Assembly (NCBI GenBank): GCA_947311845.1
Contig: CAMZMU010000117.1
Coordinates: 75,133,862 to 75,197,861 of the forward strand
Reading direction: 5' to 3'
Length of the DNA stretch: 64,000 bases
DNA from: Poa pratensis
Lineage: Eukaryota; Streptophyta; Magnoliopsida; Poales; Poaceae
Shown here: positions 33,960 to 46,189 of the stretch, in pieces
Numbering within the stretch: the first letter of the stretch is position 1
Layout: the number at the start of each line of letters is the position of its first letter
Made by a program: the position numbers and the translations under genes
Notes under the pieces: model-generated
Databases searched by the model: none
Told to the model about the DNA's origin: nothing
The model's input: the letters and a program-made list of their open reading frames with translations, nothing else

Positions 33960-34792
33960 GGCCGATCCGCGCGGCGAGGCTTCGGCTCCATCCGCGACGA
34001 GCTTGACCCGGCGCCATGGCCGGCCGACCTCCTCTCCTTCGAGCTCCACGAACCTGCTCCCCTGCGCAGCGTTGCCGCCTCGAGCCTCAGCGTTGTCCCC
34101 TGAACCGCCCCAACGTTTCCTCCTCGCGCGCTGTGCGGACGCCGGCGATAGCCCCGCCTCCGTCTTCCCAAACTCCGACGAGCTCTACCCTGACGAGCAC
34201 CCTTGTGTCGGCGAACTCCTCGCCAACACGCCCACATCCCCGCGCTACGCCGATGCTGCATAGGAAAAGCGGCGGTGCTACCACCGGCTAGCGGTGATGC
34301 TACCATAGGTCGACGGTGCTGCTACCGTCGGTCGACGGTGGTGCTACCCTCTGTGGCAGATGTGCTACCAATGACGGCCAAAGTTGCTTCATGGAGCACG
34401 CAGTACTGCTGCCAGAGGTGTACAACGCGGTGCTACCGTCGTCGTCGGTGGCGGCGGTGGCGGTGCTACCAACCGTGGATGCCGATGCTGCGACGAGCAG
34501 GTGACAATGCTTCCATCAGCTGGCAGCAGTGCTACAGTGAGCAAGCGGTGGTGCTTATTCCGCTCGCCGGTCGTCGGAGCTTCAAAATTTTCTCCTTTGA
34601 TTTGTGATGCTACCAACAGTAAGGGTGTTGCAAGGGCGAGCACCGAAGCAGCAAGGGCAAGCCGTCCGTAGCCGGAGTTTCTGAAGCCGTCGACGATGCT
34701 ACCGGCGGAAGGCGGAGATGCTACCAACAGCCGTCGACGATGCTACCGGCGGAAGAAGGTCGGCGTAGCTGCAAAATTTGGCTACTGATGCA
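33960..34792. other. GC-rich segment with repeated TGCTACC motifs, gene-like but degenerate
   Basis: From 34015 the plus strand looks like degenerate coding DNA (frames of 86-134 codons, Pro/Ala/Arg-rich, overlapping), and from about 34270 it passes into irregular repeats of GTGCTACCG and GGTCGACGGTG spaced about 18-40 bp. Open frames exist on both strands. I recognise no domain. It resembles low-complexity cargo found in many grass repeats. Confidence 0.4.
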
Positions 34793-35095
34793 TCATATGA
34801 AGGAGATTTTTGCTACTGCAGTTTTGTTGTTTTGCATCATAGGAAGATTTTTTTTACTACCACCGTTCTTTATTTTGCATCATAGGAGATGAAATTTTCT
34901 ACGGCCGTTATTCATATTGCATTATTAGATGGAGACTTTTGCTACAACAGTTGTTCCGTTTTGCACTATTAGACGGAGATTTTTGCTACGATAGGTGTTC
35001 TGTTTTGTATTATTAGAAGATTTTTTTTGCTACCATTGTTCTTCTTTCTTATCATTGGAAGGAGATATTTTTTTGCTACTACCATTCGTTTGTTG
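34793..35095. repeat. Tandem repeat, unit 42-44 bp, about six copies
   Basis: Units share TTTTGCATCATAGGAGATTT followed by TGCTACNACNGTT. The anchor TGCA/TGTA positions fall near 34833, 34876, 34918, 34962 and 35006, so the period is 42-44 bp. Later units diverge (CATCATAGG to TATTATTAGA). Confidence 0.75.
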
Positions 35096-37171
35096 CTTCC
35101 TCCCCTGCCCACGGTGCTACGAGGGGCACGACGGAGCTGTTGTCGGCGGCATAGAAAGCTCGAAGCATCTTTCACCACGCCCCCAATTTCCCACAGTGCC
35201 GCTCCTCTGACTCCGGCCATGGGCGACGCAGGCACCACCTCCGCGTATAGCAACCGGAAGCGGCACCTCGGCGGAAGGCCCTGTAATCCCAAGGTGAAAC
35301 GGCGCCTCTTCCCCGTGGGCATCCCCGCCGCCAAGTTAAGTCTCCGGCTCAGATGCCCCAGATTTGAGCTGCTGGTTCCCTGCAAACTGTAGATTGAATC
35401 CTCAGTTTCTTGATGCGCCCTTTTTACAACTGCAGATGCATCGGGGGTCGCTTAACCGACGGCGGCTCCTGATAGTGCAAGCCGCCCGTTTGGCCGTCGC
35501 CACCGCCGTCGCAGCGTACTGCCTTGAGGCGGAGAGCAGGGGGTGCAGCGACCAAGAGCTCGCCCCCCCTCGTCGAGTCTCTCAGGGGCCTCGCGTGGCT
35601 CCGGTGGATAGTCCGACGGTGGCTCCGGTGGAGAACGAAGCAGATTCCGGCCGTGTAGAGTAGTTCTTCTGCCAATGGGGTCCGACAGCAACAAACTAGT
35701 AGCGCTAGTACTGTAGTAGTAGCAAAGTGTAGAACTAGAGCCCCCTTCTGGTAAATTTACATGGAAATTCAGAAAGGTCCTGGCAGTTGTTATATCACCA
35801 TTTTATGAACAACTACGGATCTGAATCTCTGATGCTTTTTGTGCAAACTGTTAGTTTCCCTGGAACAAGGTGATGGTTAAGCACCAGACCTTCAGTTGGC
35901 TAACATCTCTGGACACTCCATTTGTGCGGTATTTAGGGTTTTGGTGCTAACTACTTCATCTTATGTTGTTTCGTGAACTATTACTCCCGATACAGTTTGT
36001 TAGCGCCTCCAGGAAATCGACCATGGCCAGTGCCAACCTTCGTGTCAACCCTAGCTATGCAAGATTGTAATGATTCCGAATTTCTGACTTCGAATGGTTA
36101 AATCTCGTCTTAGAAATAAATAAACATCTTGTGTTTGCTTGTGGCAAAGTGCCATGATTTATTTCTCTAGGGTATTTTACCGAGAAAATTGTTCAGGACC
36201 TTAGTATGATTATAAAAAACATAGGAACATGAAAATTTTAAGATTTAGACGTCCCAACTATCGGAACTTATTAAACATATTGAACAGGATGCACTGGCCA
36301 TTACACCCAATAGTCTTAACCGATTAGGCAGAGCTACGACAAACCTAAGACCACCTTTTCTTACTTTGTCCAGAGCCATTTTAATTTCCTTTGAACCGTC
36401 TCCAAAGCCCCAATCCTTTACTCACGCTCGCGCATTCCCTTTGTTCTAAACCAAACCGGAATCGAACTGCATTCCGTACAATTAAAATTGACTCACTTTT
36501 TCACTTGAATCTCGTCCTGCTTGCTGGGAGAGAGGAAGTTCCGAGACCACCTTTTCAAGCCAGATAGCTAGCGATTAGTCTACAATGATATTGACGGACG
36601 AAGTACCTATCCCTATTTTTCGTTATATTGAAATCCTAAGCAGTATATTTTCAAATTTGATTTTTTTATATAAAATACTGCGTCCCGAATCAAAAACCCC
36701 TTAGCATGGAATTTCGATGCATTGACTAATTATCCCAAAGGTCCAAAGAGATGGAAAATACGAGCAACACTGCCCAGAGAATCAACAAAAGGTTTTGAAA
36801 ATATTTATATTTTTTTGTTCCACGTCATATTTGCATGATTTCAAAGAGGGACAAGATGCGTACGAAAGCACACAAATATTTCTCTTGATGTCTAACCACA
36901 AACTAGGATCTTACGAAATGAAGGTGAAAATACAAAAATATGTATACATTTATATAGATTATTTGTTTGATCAAAATAAATTAGTCACAAATATTATGAT
37001 CTTTTATAAAAATCTTCAAATTCCAAAAGATCCTAATGCATCATACATGTCGGATTCCACTAGCCCTATGTGTTCCACTAGATAATTGATCATGCGGCAA
37101 TGTTGAAATGTTTTTCTTCCCAAAAATGTTTTGCTCCGACTATCTAGTGCTTTTTTTTCGAGAACCTGGTG
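35096..37171. other. Interval without a recognised gene
   Basis: A GC-rich part (35100-35660) has an ATG at 35219 opening MGDAGTTSAYSNRKRHLGGR and running to a stop at 35392. It reads like a fragment of a basic protein but matches nothing I know. From 35700 to 37170 the sequence is AT-rich with no assignable exon. Text near 36715 resembles repeated text at 50480 and 50645 (CTAACCAAT/CTAATTATC-like phrases), hinting at a dispersed repeat. Confidence 0.35.
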
Positions 37172-37180
37172 TCTTTGTAT

Positions 37181-38252
37181 GGAAAAAGGTCTATTTTGAA
37201 CCTTGAACTTGTAGAGCATAGGTAAATCGAACCCTAAACTTCGAATCCCGATAATTGGCACACTGAACTATTGAATCCCGGTCAGAACCTTCGATCTGTT
37301 TGGCACACCGGGAAAACAATAATCCTGACTAGGAATATATTTTATCTCACTGACTAGATGGGCCCGCATGTCATATTTATATTCTCCAATAGATCTCTGG
37401 TTATGGGGCACCAAAAAAATCCATGGAGCACCGAACACGCCAGCGGGTCTTGGGCATGGTCAGCGTTGTGCTAGTTCCGAAGCTCTTGGAGGGATTCACC
37501 GATCTGCTTGGAGACTGTGGCCACGTCCACACTGTGAATCTGTAGCTCATCGTCGGAAATGGTAACGAGCCGCCCAGACCTGTCGAGCTCCTCCTCCCAT
37601 AGGCTACGAGGATCACAACAACAGTATGCGCAGAGCACCTCACGATTTTTTCCAAGTTTCCAGGGTGACACGAACTTGTGCTTGGTTCGTCCATGCCATG
37701 GGCATTAACACAAACACTTACCGTGCACACAAATAGCATGTCATTGTTGATCTTTGGGGTAACAGGGACGTAGTAAGGAAGATCGGCTGGACGTCGTGAG
37801 TCTGGAGGAGCTGGGCAACACCACGGACATGTACGCGACGACGCAGTTGGTGGCTCTCGTGGCAGAGGTCTGCACAGACGAGCCGGTCGAGTGGGCAGAT
37901 TGCTACCCTTGCTGTGACGGGCGTTGATTGCTCCTGCTACTCTTCCTCGCCAGCAGAGACCGACAAGCTCGACGCGCACGTACACCCGCCGCATGACCAG
38001 TGGTTGGGGCAGAGAAAGGGGATGGGTCAGGAGAGAAAACACGGGAGAATGAGGTTGAAGATACATATGACAGGTGGGCCAATATTGTCAGTGAGAGTAG
38101 CAATTTGAGATTTTTTTCCATATGAGCAAAACTGGCCAGGGTTCAAATTAGACCGGGATTCAATAGTTCAGTGTACCAATTATCGGGATTCGAAGTTTGG
38201 GGTTCAATTTAGCTAAGCCCTATAAGTTTAAGATTTAGAATAGACTTTTTCC
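37181..38252. mobile_element. Small MULE with 9-bp TSD and gene-like cargo
   Basis: Inverted ends of about 110-120 bp share AACTTCGAATCCCGATAATT and ACTGAACTATTGAATCCCGG. The left end starts GGAAAAAGG at 37181, the right ends CTTTTTCC at 38252. Flanks are TCTTTGTAT (37172-37180) and TTTTTGTAT (38253-38261), a 9-bp TSD with one change. Cargo on the minus strand (37671-37471) reads SPWKLGKNREVLCAYCCCDP and EELDRSGRLVTISDDELQIH. On the plus strand (37760-37915, after an ACAG) it reads RLDVVSLEELGNTTDMYATT. Both look like real protein, but I cannot name the source. No transposase. Confidence 0.82.
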
Positions 38253-38410
38253 TTTTTGTATCCCCTTATCTTTATTGTTGCTAGCCTATCTACTAAGTCC
38301 TATAAGTTTGGGGTTCAATTTAGCTAAGCCCTATAAGTTTAAGATTTAGAATAGACTTTTTCCTTTTTGTATCCCCTTATCTTTATTGTTGCTAGCCTAT
38401 CTACTAAGTC
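38194..38410. repeat. 111-bp tandem duplication of the MULE right end
   Basis: The stretch beginning AGTTTGGGGTTCAATTTAGC at 38194 restarts at 38305 and matches almost perfectly to about 38410. The unit includes the last part of the right inverted repeat, its TSD copy and about 45 bp of flank, so the element now has two right ends (38252 and 38363). Near-identity of the copies implies a recent event. Confidence 0.88.
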
Positions 38411-39089
38411 CGCACGCTGTAAGATTGGACACCTCTCTTACCATTGCAAACTGTCTTTTTTTATGTCGATCCACCAACGAGAGGCACCTACGGGATCACT
38501 TGATGTTTGGTTTTGCAAATTGTTTTTAATACTTGAACATTTAATCTACTTTCTTGGAAATAAAACCTTTCTATTGTTGTACTACTCCAAAGAATAATAT
38601 GAAAACCGATTGGGTTTGACCTTTCCCTAATTAATGTTGGCATTAAATATGAGAGTGCTAATTGGGTGAAATATTGGGGAGATACATTTTACATGGCCAA
38701 TCCCCTTTCACATAGGTCCAAGAGATTTGTCAAATGCATCCTATAAACCTGAATGGAGGTAGTACTAGAAATGATTTTTTTTATTGTTGTTGCTAGACCT
38801 TATGAATTCAGTTCCGAGTCGAAATCTGATTCACGATGGATAGAAAGATGGTGGAACCATTGATTGGCGACACGTGTCATGTAAATCCTGCTGGGTTTTG
38901 TCCCGGTCTCTGGAGAGGATTAAATTACTCTTTTTAGAGCAGGACTAAATTACTCTAATCGTGTCGAGTCGACGTCGTGCACTGGGCCCGTAAACAAGTC
39001 TTTTTTACCCGGCCCAGCCAAACGAGGCACGGGGCCCCAAGTCCACCGCGGAGGTAACGCAGGCGCCACGACACTCTTGCCCCGACCCG
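38411..39089. other. Upstream region of the L10 gene
   Basis: No exon or bounded repeat recognised. The part after 38990 turns GC-rich towards the L10 promoter. Confidence 0.4.
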
Positions 39090-39096
39090 TTTATAG
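39090..39096 (+). promoter_or_regulatory. TATA-like box of the L10 gene
   Basis: TTTATAG lies about 108 bp before the L10 start codon, where a TATA box would give a leader of roughly 80 nt. The C/T-rich text after it (CTCAGGTGTTTCCTC) fits plant ribosomal protein leaders. An out-of-frame ATG at 39135 precedes and overlaps the real start if transcription begins upstream of it. Confidence 0.4.
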
Positions 39097-39203
39097 AACC
39101 TCCCCTTGAGCCCTACTGCTCAGGTGTTTCCTCATGCCGCCGCCGCCGTCGCTCTCTCCGTCGCCCTCGCATCCTCCTCCGGCGCCTCGCCACCGCCTTC
39201 GCC

Positions 39204-41679
39204 ATGGGGAGACGTAAGATAGCTCGTTTCCCTTTCACACCCCTCCCTTCCCCACTCCTCGCTTGTGCGATGAGTGGTTGCGGCCGTGCGCTAGGGTTTT
39301 GTCTCCGTGCCTAGGTCTTGCCTGATCATGTCCCTGCGTGCAGTGTCGACGCGACGCGAGGTCCGATGACATGGCCTATTCAGGGTTTTACTTTTTGCCT
39401 ACCGATGATGCGTTCCCGGTGCTTAGCATCTCTATGCGTCTATGGCTCGGGTAAATTTTGGTGGATGCCATGATCATTCCGCTAGACTTGTCAGTTCTCG
39501 ATCTAGTTTCTATAGGCGCCTCGTCGGTAACGTGCTACTATGGTTCGTTGAGACTGTTTTTGGTTTTTGTGCTGTGTGCTGTAGATTATGGCTGATCTGG
39601 CAGAAGTTAGATTATCTATGTTTTGTTTGTTGTAGTTATTATGTCAAGTGTGCAAAGTGCTAACTGTACATTGTCTTGTCTGAGAAATAGTATGTTGGTT
39701 TCCTTCACTTTCTGTTATCGTTATCGCTTTGTTCCATGATTTGTGTTCGTGCTACCATTTGTATTAAGTATTAATTATTACCTTCTGTAAACTCTTCATC
39801 CGATAAGGCTCTAGCATGTAGGATTTCTGTAATTTGTTGGGAACCTGTAGATGACAGAAATTTGTGAGATGTATTAAGTTGATTTCTACTTGTACTCAGG
39901 ATGTCCATTGACTTGCAAACTAGTTAGGGTTTATGTTTGCTTACGATGATGTGTTACTGGTGCTTACCACCTATGTGTGTAAATGTTTCTGGTACAATTA
40001 CACGGATGCCACGACCCACGATCATTCGTGAAGGCTGTAGCTAGTAGGATCCTTGTAATTTGTAAAGAATCCATAAATGATAGAAATTGTGAGATGTATT
40101 CTACTTGTGCTGCTGTATATGGAATGCTTATGAGTTATGACTACAATGTTATTGTTTCATTTTGTTGTCAGCTTCTGCACTTCTGATAGTGTTTATAAAC
40201 TGTCTATGCTTAAAGACTAATTTCATTAGAGAAGGTTCTGTCTTATATGTCATTCAATTTGAGTAGTGTGTCTCTGATCGCACCTGTCTAAATTTCTTAG
40301 GTGGATCTGAGCTTGAGCTCTATGGTTATTGTAAAAAAATCTTAATATTTATGCTGTCAATTGTGTGTCTTGTATGTGTATTGCATTTGATTTCTTATAA
40401 ATTGGTCCTTTGTTCCTCACCAGGTCCTGCTAGGTGCTACCGCCAGATCAAGAACAAGCCATACCCCAAGTCAAGGTACTGCCGTGGTGTCCCTGACCCG
40501 AAGATCAAGCAGTATGATATTGGGATGAAGAAGAAGGCAGTGGATGAGTTTCCCTCCTGCATCCACTTGGTCAGCTGGGAAAAGGAGAACGTCTCCAGCG
40601 AGGCTCTTGAGGCTGCCCGTATTGCTTGCAACAAGTACATGACCAAGAATGCTGGCAAGGAAACGTTCCACCTGAGGGTCAGGGTCCACCCATACCATGT
40701 CCTTCGTATCAACAAGATGCTTTCATGTGCCGGCGCTGATAGGCTCCAGACTGGAATGAGGGGTGCTTTTGGGAAGCCTCTGGGTACCTGTGCTCGTGTG
40801 GCCATTGGCCAAGTCCTCCTTTCCGTGCGTTGCAAGGAGAGCAATGTTGTTCACGCTGAAGAAGCCCTCCGCCGTGCCAAGTTCAAGTTCCCTGGCCGCC
40901 AAAAGATCATCCGCAGCAGGAAGTGGTACGTGTGAAATATGTTGTATGCTTTTCAACTTGCTGCTTGTTCGTTGTGTTACCGAGACACTGTCAGATGACT
41001 TGTTTGTGACATTGCTAATTTGTACTCAATTGTTCAGGGGCTTTACCAAGTTCAACACCGAAGATTATATCAAGTACAAGAGTGAGGGAAGAATCGTGCC
41101 TGATGGTGTCAATGCTAAGGTGATAAATTTGTTCTTTCCTAAACTCTTCATGTTTGTCCAGTTCTACTTCTATCCTACTAATTGTGCAATTCAAAGAAAT
41201 TAACCTTGAATGATCTTATGTTTGTTGCTTAATTGCATTTTACGTTCTTACTGATTGGTTAATTCAGTCATGCGCTTCAGTTTATTGTCCTGTATGTGGC
41301 ATGATATATTCTGATTTAGTTATGTGTTAAAACTTAAAATTAGTTCGGCACTAAAGTATTGATGTTGCTATTTTAGTTGACTAAGATTTAGAATAAGTTG
41401 AACTTCAGCGCTCTTATGTTTGTATAGTTGTATTTTACATGATTACTGCTTGTTATAATAGTTCTGTCATATAAAGTATTCTGAACTTTATAATCCTTAC
41501 GTTGGTTGCTGTTATACCTACATTCTATCTGCTTACTTATTGAATGTCATATTTGCGTTGTTGATGTCTAAGTACCACACAATCTCATACTGTTGGTTCT
41601 TCCGTCACTTATGCAGCTGCTTGGTGTCCATGGCGCCATTGCTAAGCGTGCCCCTGGGCAGGGCATACTGGCCTGTTGA
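39204..41679 (+). CDS. RPL10: 60S ribosomal protein L10 (uL16), altered C terminus
   Basis: Four exons join in frame: 39204-39213 (MGR plus one base), 40424-40925, 41038-41119, 41617-41679, with GT-AG borders, giving 218 residues. The protein is unmistakable: [76 protein letters not shown] and [14 protein letters not shown]. uL16 joins the 60S subunit last, near the P site. The very short first exon with a 1.2-kb intron is typical for this family. The end reads [10 protein letters not shown] and stops. The next frame over gives RAYWPVEAS after GG, much closer to the family ending (RAFLP-like), so a one-base insertion near 41660 probably truncated and altered about the last 9 residues. It may still be functional. 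Confidence 0.92.
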
Positions 41680-44264
41680 AGCGTCCACAGACCATTTCTT
41701 TCGCTAAATGGAACTCTCAAGACCATTTTTTTTTTGCATTAGATAGTCTAATTTTGCAGGCTAGAACCAGTGTTAAGTAAAGATGGCTGCCGGCTGGGAC
41801 ATGATCTACTTCCGTAGTAGCTCTCTCTGTAAGGCCGTTTTTGGTGGTGGGGTTTTACATATCTACGGTTGTCTTGTTTCACCCTTAATGCTGATCGTTA
41901 TCCGCAAGTGCTAGAGAATTGTGGATCAACTACTCTGGATCATCTAGTAATGATGTATCACGTTCAGTATGCTCATCATTTACAACTAAATTGATTTTAT
42001 GAGCCAATTGCTGCCTTCTCCTGATGTGACAACAATGTACATCTCTTTTTGTTGTGATATTCATTGTATGTTGCCGGCTTCTAATATTTTTTGTTTATTT
42101 GGTCTGTAGCTTTGACGTTTTGTTATAGTCATTCTTGATTTGAATCTGCCAGTTCAATCTAGTCTTCTGCTACTTTTTGATATTTGTGGTTTGTATTCCA
42201 GCCATTGCACTAGATGATCAGCGTCTTAGCTTGAATGGTCATAATTGTTGTATTTATGTAACAAATGCTCCTAAGCACAATTCCCGTTTTCGTTTTGCCA
42301 CTTGTTTTTATGTTGCAACTTGGAAAACTTCTTAAGGCCGTTGGTCGATAGCCGAATTTATGTGGAAAACCTGATCGGTTAGCAATGCCATTTGTAGAGG
42401 AAGAAAGTCCACTTATTATCCCTAAACTTAAGTATTAGCAGAACCATGTAGTAACCAAATTAGTACAGAAAAGGAGATCATAATGTAGGAATGAAATATG
42501 TTTTCCTCCACATTTGTTCAATTCAAGCTGATAGAATCATAGAAGGATGACATCACATTGAACGTCGATGCATGTACTATCTTTAGTCTAAAAGAAACCT
42601 CAAACTCTTTGGAATGTCCATACCCCATCAAACCCATGGAAAACTCGATAAAAATAGGTGAACGAACCGAATCTGGATCGTAATCCCATATGGATGCTAA
42701 ATCTCCAAACCGCTCCACAGGAGTTCTCAGTCTGTCCCACTTTAAGACTGACTAGTCCATCGTGTCGCCTCGCTCTCTTCCTCCTCGACCCTCGATTTTG
42801 CTCGACGCATCTACAGCCCTTGTCACCTGTGCCCTAGCTCATCCGCATCTCTCCATTGCTCTCATCGGGGCATCCAGCGTCGTCACGCTCCCTGCAGATT
42901 CATGCTGCAACATCAAGCAGGCGAGCGATTGGCCAGTCCACGACACTGTTTTTCAAGTATCAGACAAGATGTGAACTTTTTCAAGAGTTCAAGGTTCATT
43001 TTGGACCAAGCAAAAGTTTTAGGATGAAATGTGAACTTCATCAAGAATTCAGGGACCAAAAGTGGATTTTCTTCTTTGTAGGATTTGTATTTTATAAACA
43101 CTAGTTTAGAACATAATGCAGTCGGTCGCTACATACGTGAGTTTCTATAGATTCAACTTTATGACTTTTGTGCCCTTTTAAAATTTGGGTGACTTCTGCG
43201 TATAGACGGCATCAAATCCCATCGATATTTTGATTAACTTTAGTTTGTCATCATATATCAATAGAAACACCCTGTTTTCCTTAGCAGAGCAGAAACCGGA
43301 ATACATTTCCCGCCTCAATTCTGTTCTGCAGTCTACTGTATATAACGAGAACCTGCACTTGATATCATTCTTCAGTCTAGCACGGTCCAGTATTTCAAAT
43401 AATTGATGTGTGAGGTTGGTCCTCTGGGACTTCCAGTCGAGGCAGGATGTACTCAAACTGCATGCTCACCCCAGCAGGTTCAGAATTCTATGCAGAGCTC
43501 TGAATGTGTCACAGCACCTACCATCATTGTCGATACAGTGACGATTACCTGTTACAGATCGAACGGCTGACAATTTCATTCTCTTGCATTGACCATCGTT
43601 TTCTTAATTCTCTGCTTCAGTTACAGAACCTATAGCAAGTTGGATTTGCACTATTTTCATAGGATTCTGCACACGATTACAAATACAAATCGTAGGAAGT
43701 TTTCTTGTAGAGGCTCTCCGGATCACACATGAACTGAACGGGGTTACATGCATGAACACCACCAGCCAGCCAGCCGGCGGCCGCGTGCTTTGACCCCATG
43801 TTTCCTGGAATCATTGCATCCTTGGCTTGTGCTCTGCCGGATGGATGTTATATTCTTCTCGTTCTCATCAGAGACAGTGAGACACAGATCTCCAATCTGA
43901 ATCTGATATACCGTGGGCCCTTTCGCCTGCAGCCTAAAGAAGGAATTTGAAGGACACCCCCCGTGCATTGGTGGGAGCCGGCCGGCCGGCCGGTAGGGCA
44001 GTCAAGGCGGCCATGATCAGGAACTCCAACTGGGATCGATGAAGGCGACGATCGAGAGAGAATTACAGCTGTGCGGTGGCGGGAAAAACGCAGGTACGGC
44101 GGGTGGCACGGGGCAAAAGCCTCTTCCCGGGTTCTTTTTTGGTGGCAGCTGGAGAGGATGGAGAGGGTTTTGGGTTTTGTGAAGCCGTGATGGTGTAGTG
44201 GTGGATCTTTATTTAGTTTCAAGATTAGAGTCATGAAGCTTCTGGATTAACCAAGTCACCACAA
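41680..44264. other. 3' flank of L10 and gene-free interval
   Basis: The presumed 3' untranslated region runs to perhaps 42100. From there to 44264 I recognise no gene. A GC-rich patch at 43920-44180 has frames open on both strands and a fourfold GCCG repeat near 43980. Text at 42960-43070 (GTGAACTT, TCAAGAATTCA with variants) repeats imperfectly. Confidence 0.4.
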
Positions 44265-44385
44265 GGTAAATAGCTCCTATGCGACGTTTTTCATCGTCAA
44301 TTGATGGGCAGCGACGTCGTTGGCAGGAATAACTCTGCTGCGACATCGCTGTTTGAACAAATTGCTCTGCTGCGACTTGGCACTT
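44265..44385 (+). repeat. Left terminal array (30-bp motif, four units)
   Basis: Four units of a degenerate 30-bp motif, each combining AATAGCT-like and GCGACATC-like blocks. It pairs in inverse orientation with 49860-49976. Confidence 0.75.
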
Positions 44386-44881
44386 AAGCGCAGTCTGTTA
44401 GTTAGGATTAGGATTATGGGGAGCCGGCGGGTGGGACCCACAACTTATCCACGTCAGCTTGCATAAGATGGGACCCACACAGCAACGACGACCGTTATAT
44501 CCTCCTCCCCTGCGCGCGCATCCTCCCCTGCCTGTCTTCTTCTTCTCCGGCGACGAAGCACGGCAACGCCGGCGAGTTCCGATTCAGACAAGCATAACAG
44601 ATAATATTGGGAAGCTCCGATTCAGACAAGAATTCAAACAACAGAGAGAATTAAAACTGCACACAAACATAGGATATAAGTATACTATTACACACGGAGT
44701 AGTTCTAATGGCAGGGCTCGTCGGAGCAAAAGTCACACGGGCACGGATTAGTTCATATCTACGCTATTACAGGGCACGGAGTAGGGCGTCACCGCAGCTC
44801 CTACCCCTAGTTCGATCCATCCAAAATTGGGCTCACTTGAGTGAGCCCCAGGGTGTGGCGGCGACGAGGCGGCGGCGCCGC

Positions 44882-45467
44882 TCAGTCGGAGTCGGAATCG
44901 GAGGCGCCCCACGGCATGTCGGCGAGGGACTCCTCGATAGCATGGCGGAAGCGGAACTCGTTGAGCTCCTCTTCCATCTGCCGGCGGGCGACGAGCTGCT
45001 GCTGCTCATCCTTGGTGCGCTCCATCAGCTCGGCGGTGACCCAGTCGAGGTCGCCGTCGTCGACGTAGTCTCCCGGAAGAAGGCCGACGCGCCCGACGCG
45101 GTGCCAAGCCCTGCTGCTCCTCCTCCTCCTTCTTCGGCGGCGGCAGCGGTGCTCGTGCAATGGCGGAGCTCCCCGCGCCGGAGGAGCTTCCGCCCGGCTC
45201 GTAGCGGCTGCCTCGCGCCGCCGCCGCCATCTCCATCTGGCGGTCGTACTCGTCGACGGCGCGCCGGGCGTACGCAGGCGGCGCCGCGATCCCGTAGTTG
45301 GTGTAGTTGCGGGCGCCGTGCTTCCGACCGCCGTCGGAAGCAACCCGACGCGCCCGTTCGGGGTCAGAGGCGTGCGCCGGCCGCTTCCGCCCATTCCGCT
45401 TCCGCTCCTCGTCAGATCCGCCGCCGGAATGGCCGCCGCGCGAGCTGGAACCTCCGCGCCTCATCAT
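44882..45467 (-). CDS. Repeat-encoded small protein, family member 1 (probably frameshifted)
   Basis: From ATG 45467 the minus strand reads MMRRGGSSSRGGHSGGGSDE, a Lys/Arg-rich part and a KKEEEEQQ stretch. Around 45100 the better-looking coding moves to another frame: DYVDDGDLDWVTAELMERTK, then EEELNEFRFRHAIEESLADM and an acidic end GASDSDSD with a stop at 44882. So the protein was about 190 residues with a basic, Gly-rich N terminus and an acidic C terminus, now probably broken. It shares its opening with the ORF at 47906-48263. No named domain is recognised. The 342-codon plus-strand frame over it is an antisense by-product of GC-rich coding. Confidence 0.45.
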
Positions 45468-46189
45468 CGTCGCACGGCGGGGCTTGATCTGCGGCGGCGG
45501 GGCTGGATTGCGTGGTTTTGGTCGCCGGCGGCGAGAGTGGCGCAGATCTGGAGTGGGTGAGAATAGCTAGGGTACGACACACTTGTGTGGATAAATAGGA
45601 GAGGGGAACGCGACGCGGTGGGAAAAAATGGGCTTGGCCGTGCCTGAGAAAGGGATTAGTACGTGGGCCGTGGCCCAACCCAAAGTTAAAAGGCGTCCTG
45701 TGAATTAAATCAGCGAAAAAACATTAGCGGGCCGAATACTGCTACTGGGCCTAGAAAAGTGCTAGATCTGGCACAGTTAGCGTTTTTTTTCCTAGGTTTT
45801 GTTCTTTATCAGTTTAATTCGAAATAAAATACCTAGATCTAGAATTTCACTAGAATTTTACTTCATATTTTTAGGATGCCTATAATAAAAGTTACATGCT
45901 TGTGTAGATAACACTAGTAAGCACTTTGTACATTTTTAATAATGTTGGTCAAACTTAGGATTGACCGAATTTAAAATAAGCATAAAAAATTCAAAAAAAA
46001 ACATGAAGATTTTTTTGATTTGCAAATAAATCATTATTATTCATTTTCATTTTCATTTTTAAACTTGAGTTTAGTTTTTCATTTTCATTTTTAAACTTGA
46101 GTTTTTTTTATTTGCAAATAAACCATTATTATTCAAAAGAAAATAAATTAGATGAAGATTAATTCAAAAAATAGTGAGACTTCAGAATG

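Noticed and set aside
44459..45487. 342-codon plus-strand open frame
   Set aside because: It is the opposite strand of the GC-rich RGGHSGGG ORF and shows no domain; its openness follows from the minus-strand coding.
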